From positions 124,001-188,000 of the forward strand of contig NC_017033.1 in assembly GCF_000242255.2 (NCBI RefSeq): a stretch of DNA of 64,000 nt, given 5' to 3'. Of the stretch, positions 61,426-64,000 are shown piece after piece (the stretch's first letter is position 1; each line of letters opens with the position of its first letter). The notes beneath the pieces are model-generated. The model had not been told where the DNA came from, did no database searches, and saw only the letters and a list, made by a program, of their open reading frames with translations. Source of the stretch: Frateuria aurantia DSM 6220 (GTDB taxonomy: Bacteria; Pseudomonadota; Gammaproteobacteria; Xanthomonadales; Rhodanobacteraceae). The position numbers and the translations under genes were made by a program.

Positions 61426-64000
61426 TCAGAACTTCTGCGAGTACTGCAGGTAGAAGTAACGATCGATGTCGTAGGCCGGATCGTACGGAGCGGCACTGGA
61501 GTTGCCGACCGAATAGTTCACTGGCGGCTTGCGGTTGAACAGGTTGCGGATCCCGAAGGAAATCGAGCTGTTCCATGGTGCCGCCCAGGCGATGTTCAGA
61601 TCCTGATAGGTGATCGAGCCCTTGTGGTTGTAGCCATCGGAGCCCCAACTGTTGTTGAAGTAGTCCGGATTGCTGCATTCGGTATCGTAGTTGCAGACAT
61701 CGCGGCTGGAGCCGTAGTAGCGGAAATCCCACTGCGCCGACCAGTCCCCGCGGTTCCAGTTGATGCCCAGGTTGCCGCGGAAGCGCGGATAGCTCCATTG
61801 GCCGATATAGCTGACCACATCCGAATCCGGGGTGGCTTGCTGTTTGAACGACTGCAGATAGTTGGCATTCATGCCGACCTGGAAGCGGCCGATATCGGCA
61901 CCGGCGACAGTGAATTGCGGAATATTGTAGGTGAAGCCGAACTGGTAGCCCGAAGTCGACATCCAGCCCAGATTGGTATTGCCGGCCTGCATATCCACGA
62001 CCTGGCCAGTGTTCTGATCGCGACTGAAACGATCGCAGTAGGCGCCGGTTTCATAGCACTGGCTCAGGATAGTGCTGGCCGACAGCGTGGTGATCATGTT
62101 GTCGATGCGGATGCTGTAGAAATCCACATTGAAGTTCAGTCCCTGGATATAGCTGGGGCTGTAGACCAGGCCCAGACTTCGGCTGATGCTGGTTTCAGGC
62201 TTCAGGCCGGCATTGCCGACGCCGCTGAGATAAGCGGAGGGCGGCTGGGCATTGGTGGTGGTGACCGCATTGCCATTGGCATCGGTCTGGTGGAAATCGC
62301 TGCCCAGGCCTGCGGCACGGCAGGCGGCGGCAACCTTGGGATTGCTGGTCGAGCCGTAATCGACATCGCAGGGGTCGGTATAGCCGCTGAAGGTCTGCGA
62401 ACCGCCACCGAAGGTATCCATCAAGGCCGGTGCACGCATGCCCTGAGCATACGTGCCACGGAACATCAGATCATTGAACGGCTGGTAGACGAACGAATAT
62501 TTGGTACGAAACATCGAGCCTATATCGCCACTGTAATCGGAGTAGCGGCTCTGGATATCGATGTCGAACTTCTTTGCACCCGGCAGATCGGCCAGCACCG
62601 GGATGTTCAATTCGCCATAGAACTCGTTGGCGTGATAGCCGCCATCGGTGGGCTGCGCAGCCAGATCGCTGGTGTAGCCGGCGCTGGACATCGAGTCGGG
62701 CTGGTCGTAACCGGACAGGTCTCGATGCTCGAAACCGAAAGCGAACTGCACCTCACCGGCCGGCAGATTGAACAGGCCGCCGCCGATATTGGCCGTGTAC
62801 TGTTTCACCTCGCTGGACTGTCGGCTCAGGGTGCGTGCATTGATATAGTTCAGAGCCGCCTCATTGCCGGTCGCACCGGGGCCGGCCAGGATATTGAAGG
62901 GCACGCAGGAGGACAGGCTGATGGGATCGGCCGAGGTCCCGCATTGGGCCACCCCCTGGGCATTGATGAAGGAGGGACCCAGCGCCTTCTTCAGATTGAT
63001 CAGATTGATATTGCCGCTGCCGCGGCTGGTGGCATCCCATTTGTTGTAATTGACTCCTGCGTCCCAGTGCCAGTCGTGGTTGTTCAGTTCAAAGTCGCCG
63101 TCAAGGCCGACATCGAAGTGGTAACTCTTGGCATCGGTATGCGTCTGGCGCCGCAGCTCGGTGATGCGGCGGTTCCAGGAGGTGATGTCCTGGCCGGCGA
63201 CTCCCTGTTCGACCAGCGGATTGTAGATGCTGTCGGCCGAGATATAGACCGGATAGCCGGCCTGGGTGGTGGACTGCAGCGGCATGCCGGCGATGGTCTG
63301 GTCGCTTTCGCGCTCGGCATACATGCCGGTGGCATGAAAGCGCAGATTGTCGGTGAAGTTGTAGGCCGCCGAAGTGAACAGCGAACGCAGTTCGGTTGGC
63401 TGCTGCAGCATCATCTGCTGGGCTGAATTGTAGCGGTCCGAAGGATTCACACCCTCATGGAATCCGGGCTGGGCCACCCCATTGCCATCATAGCCGCCGG
63501 TATGGTTCTGGGTATAGAACGGCGGTGTCCTGGATGTGTCGCGCGGGTCCTGATACTTGCCCCAGGGACCGATCGCGCTGGTACCGTCGTAAACATGGTT
63601 GGGCCCCGTCGCGGAATCGGTCCAGCGACGGCTGTTGGCCCAAACCGCGGTGGTACGGTTGAAGTTGGCATTGAAGATGATCGAGGCCTTCCTGGTGGTG
63701 GTGCCCACCGTGAAGCTGGCCATCTCGGTAGCCGCATCGCCGCCCTGGTTCATGCCGATCTGGGTATCGAGCTGGGCGCCGTTGAAATGATCTTTCAGGA
63801 TGATATTGACCACGCCCGAGACCGCATCCGAACCGTAGATCGGCGAAGCGCCGTCCTGCAGCACGTCGATATGATCAATCAGGGCGACCGGTATGGTCGA
63901 GATATCGGCCAGGCCGGACAGGCTGGTGGTCCAGCGCTTGCCGTTGACCAGCACCAGGGTCCGCTGCTCGCCCAGGTTGTACAGGTTGACATACTGGCCG
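61426..64000 (-). CDS. TonB-dependent receptor, copy B of a duplicated module (5' end outside window)
   Basis: The frame is open from the window's right edge to the stop at 61426; the first visible residues, GQYVNLYNLGEQRTLVLVNG, correspond to the plug about 120 residues into copy A, so signal peptide and TonB box are missing from view. About 857 residues are visible. It matches copy A throughout (GSDAVSGVVNIILKDHF, and the same final SQKF) but with many substitutions, so it is an older duplicate that may recognise a different ligand. The small secreted-protein gene follows after the conserved hairpin. Confidence 0.92.
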   Translation of the reverse strand, partial: GQYVNLYNLGEQRTLVLVNGKRWTTSLSGLADISTIPVALIDHIDVLQDGASPIYGSDAVSGVVNIILKDHFNGAQLDTQIGMNQGGDAATEMASFTVGTTTRKASIIFNANFNRTTAVWANSRRWTDSATGPNHVYDGTSAIGPWGKYQDPRDTSRTPPFYTQNHTGGYDGNGVAQPGFHEGVNPSDRYNSAQQMMLQQPTELRSLFTSAAYNFTDNLRFHATGMYAERESDQTIAGMPLQSTTQAGYPVYISADSIYNPLVEQGVAGQDITSWNRRITELRRQTHTDAKSYHFDVGLDGDFELNNHDWHWDAGVNYNKWDATSRGSGNINLINLKKALGPSFINAQGVAQCGTSADPISLSSCVPFNILAGPGATGNEAALNYINARTLSRQSSEVKQYTANIGGGLFNLPAGEVQFAFGFEHRDLSGYDQPDSMSSAGYTSDLAAQPTDGGYHANEFYGELNIPVLADLPGAKKFDIDIQSRYSDYSGDIGSMFRTKYSFVYQPFNDLMFRGTYAQGMRAPALMDTFGGGSQTFSGYTDPCDVDYGSTSNPKVAAACRAAGLGSDFHQTDANGNAVTTTNAQPPSAYLSGVGNAGLKPETSISRSLGLVYSPSYIQGLNFNVDFYSIRIDNMITTLSASTILSQCYETGAYCDRFSRDQNTGQVVDMQAGNTNLGWMSTSGYQFGFTYNIPQFTVAGADIGRFQVGMNANYLQSFKQQATPDSDVVSYIGQWSYPRFRGNLGINWNRGDWSAQWDFRYYGSSRDVCNYDTECSNPDYFNNSWGSDGYNHKGSITYQDLNIAWAAPWNSSISFGIRNLFNRKPPVNYSVGNSSAAPYDPAYDIDRYFYLQYSQKF

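Larger units (their letters stand above)
60758..61450. repeat. Direct repeat, copy 2 (about 690 bp, nearly identical to 56571-57262)
   Basis: Second copy of the repeat described at 56571-57262, 4187-4188 bp further on. It holds the intact small gene, the hairpin at 61366-61394 and the last few codons of receptor copy B. Sequences outside the repeat are unrelated on the left and only receptor-homologous on the right. Such near-identity next to diverged receptors suggests recent gene conversion or selection on the small gene. Confidence 0.9.

Overview
The window looks like chromosomal DNA of a GC-rich gammaproteobacterium of the Xanthomonadales (Rhodanobacteraceae/Xanthomonadaceae type, possibly close to Frateuria or Dyella; this is inference). 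The reasons are a type II secretion cluster in the Xps order K-L-M-N-D, many large TonB-dependent receptors, and a class Ia ribonucleotide reductase with an intact C-terminal Cys pair. I see no phage, IS element, CRISPR array, rRNA or tRNA. Gene calls rest on reading the translated sequences; no database was searched.

Layout. 1-5572: end of a type II secretion operon (tail of gspJ, then gspK, L, M, N, D) with ATGA start/stop overlaps. 5659-12710: a polytopic membrane protein, the helicase HrpB, a BenE-type transporter and a convergent M56 (BlaR1-like) peptidase with no BlaI partner. 13406-18417: two head-to-tail siderophore receptor paralogues, the second broken by an 11-nt frameshifting deletion. 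18876-20821: a universal stress protein, a decayed LysR regulator not visible as a single ORF, and a small orphan gene. 20856-24136: an mrfA-mrfB type helicase/exonuclease pair. 24293-26426: HU-like protein, DUF2058 protein, aldo/keto reductase. 26598-30336: nrdA and nrdB. 30621-32330: acyl-CoA synthetase.

32419-40768 is the most interesting part. It starts with a three-gene bufferin operon: a Cys-rich precursor with signal peptide, a DUF692/MNIO enzyme and a DUF2063 partner, coupled by GTGA and ATGA overlaps. Next come a ZIP metal transporter and, divergently, an M23 peptidase - CDP-diacylglycerol diphosphatase - phospholipase D operon. A Zur-box-like palindrome lies between them. A second such palindrome stands in front of an S46 serine dipeptidyl-peptidase at 40725. 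I infer a metal-homeostasis island: a copper-type RiPP beside a zinc-starvation regulon whose products may replace zinc-dependent enzymes. The M23 protein has Tyr where the third zinc-ligand His is expected.

40822-43379: ZapE, an alpha/beta hydrolase and a divergent ACP phosphodiesterase. 43643-51471: an MdtABC-like RND efflux operon without an outer-membrane channel gene, preceded by a structured leader. 51835-52392: a CI/Cro-like regulator. 52523-55543: an Oar-like TonB receptor. 56579-64000: a tandem duplication of a module made of a TonB receptor plus a small secreted protein. The downstream copy of the small gene is broken by one base in a T tract, and the upstream receptor runs off the window.
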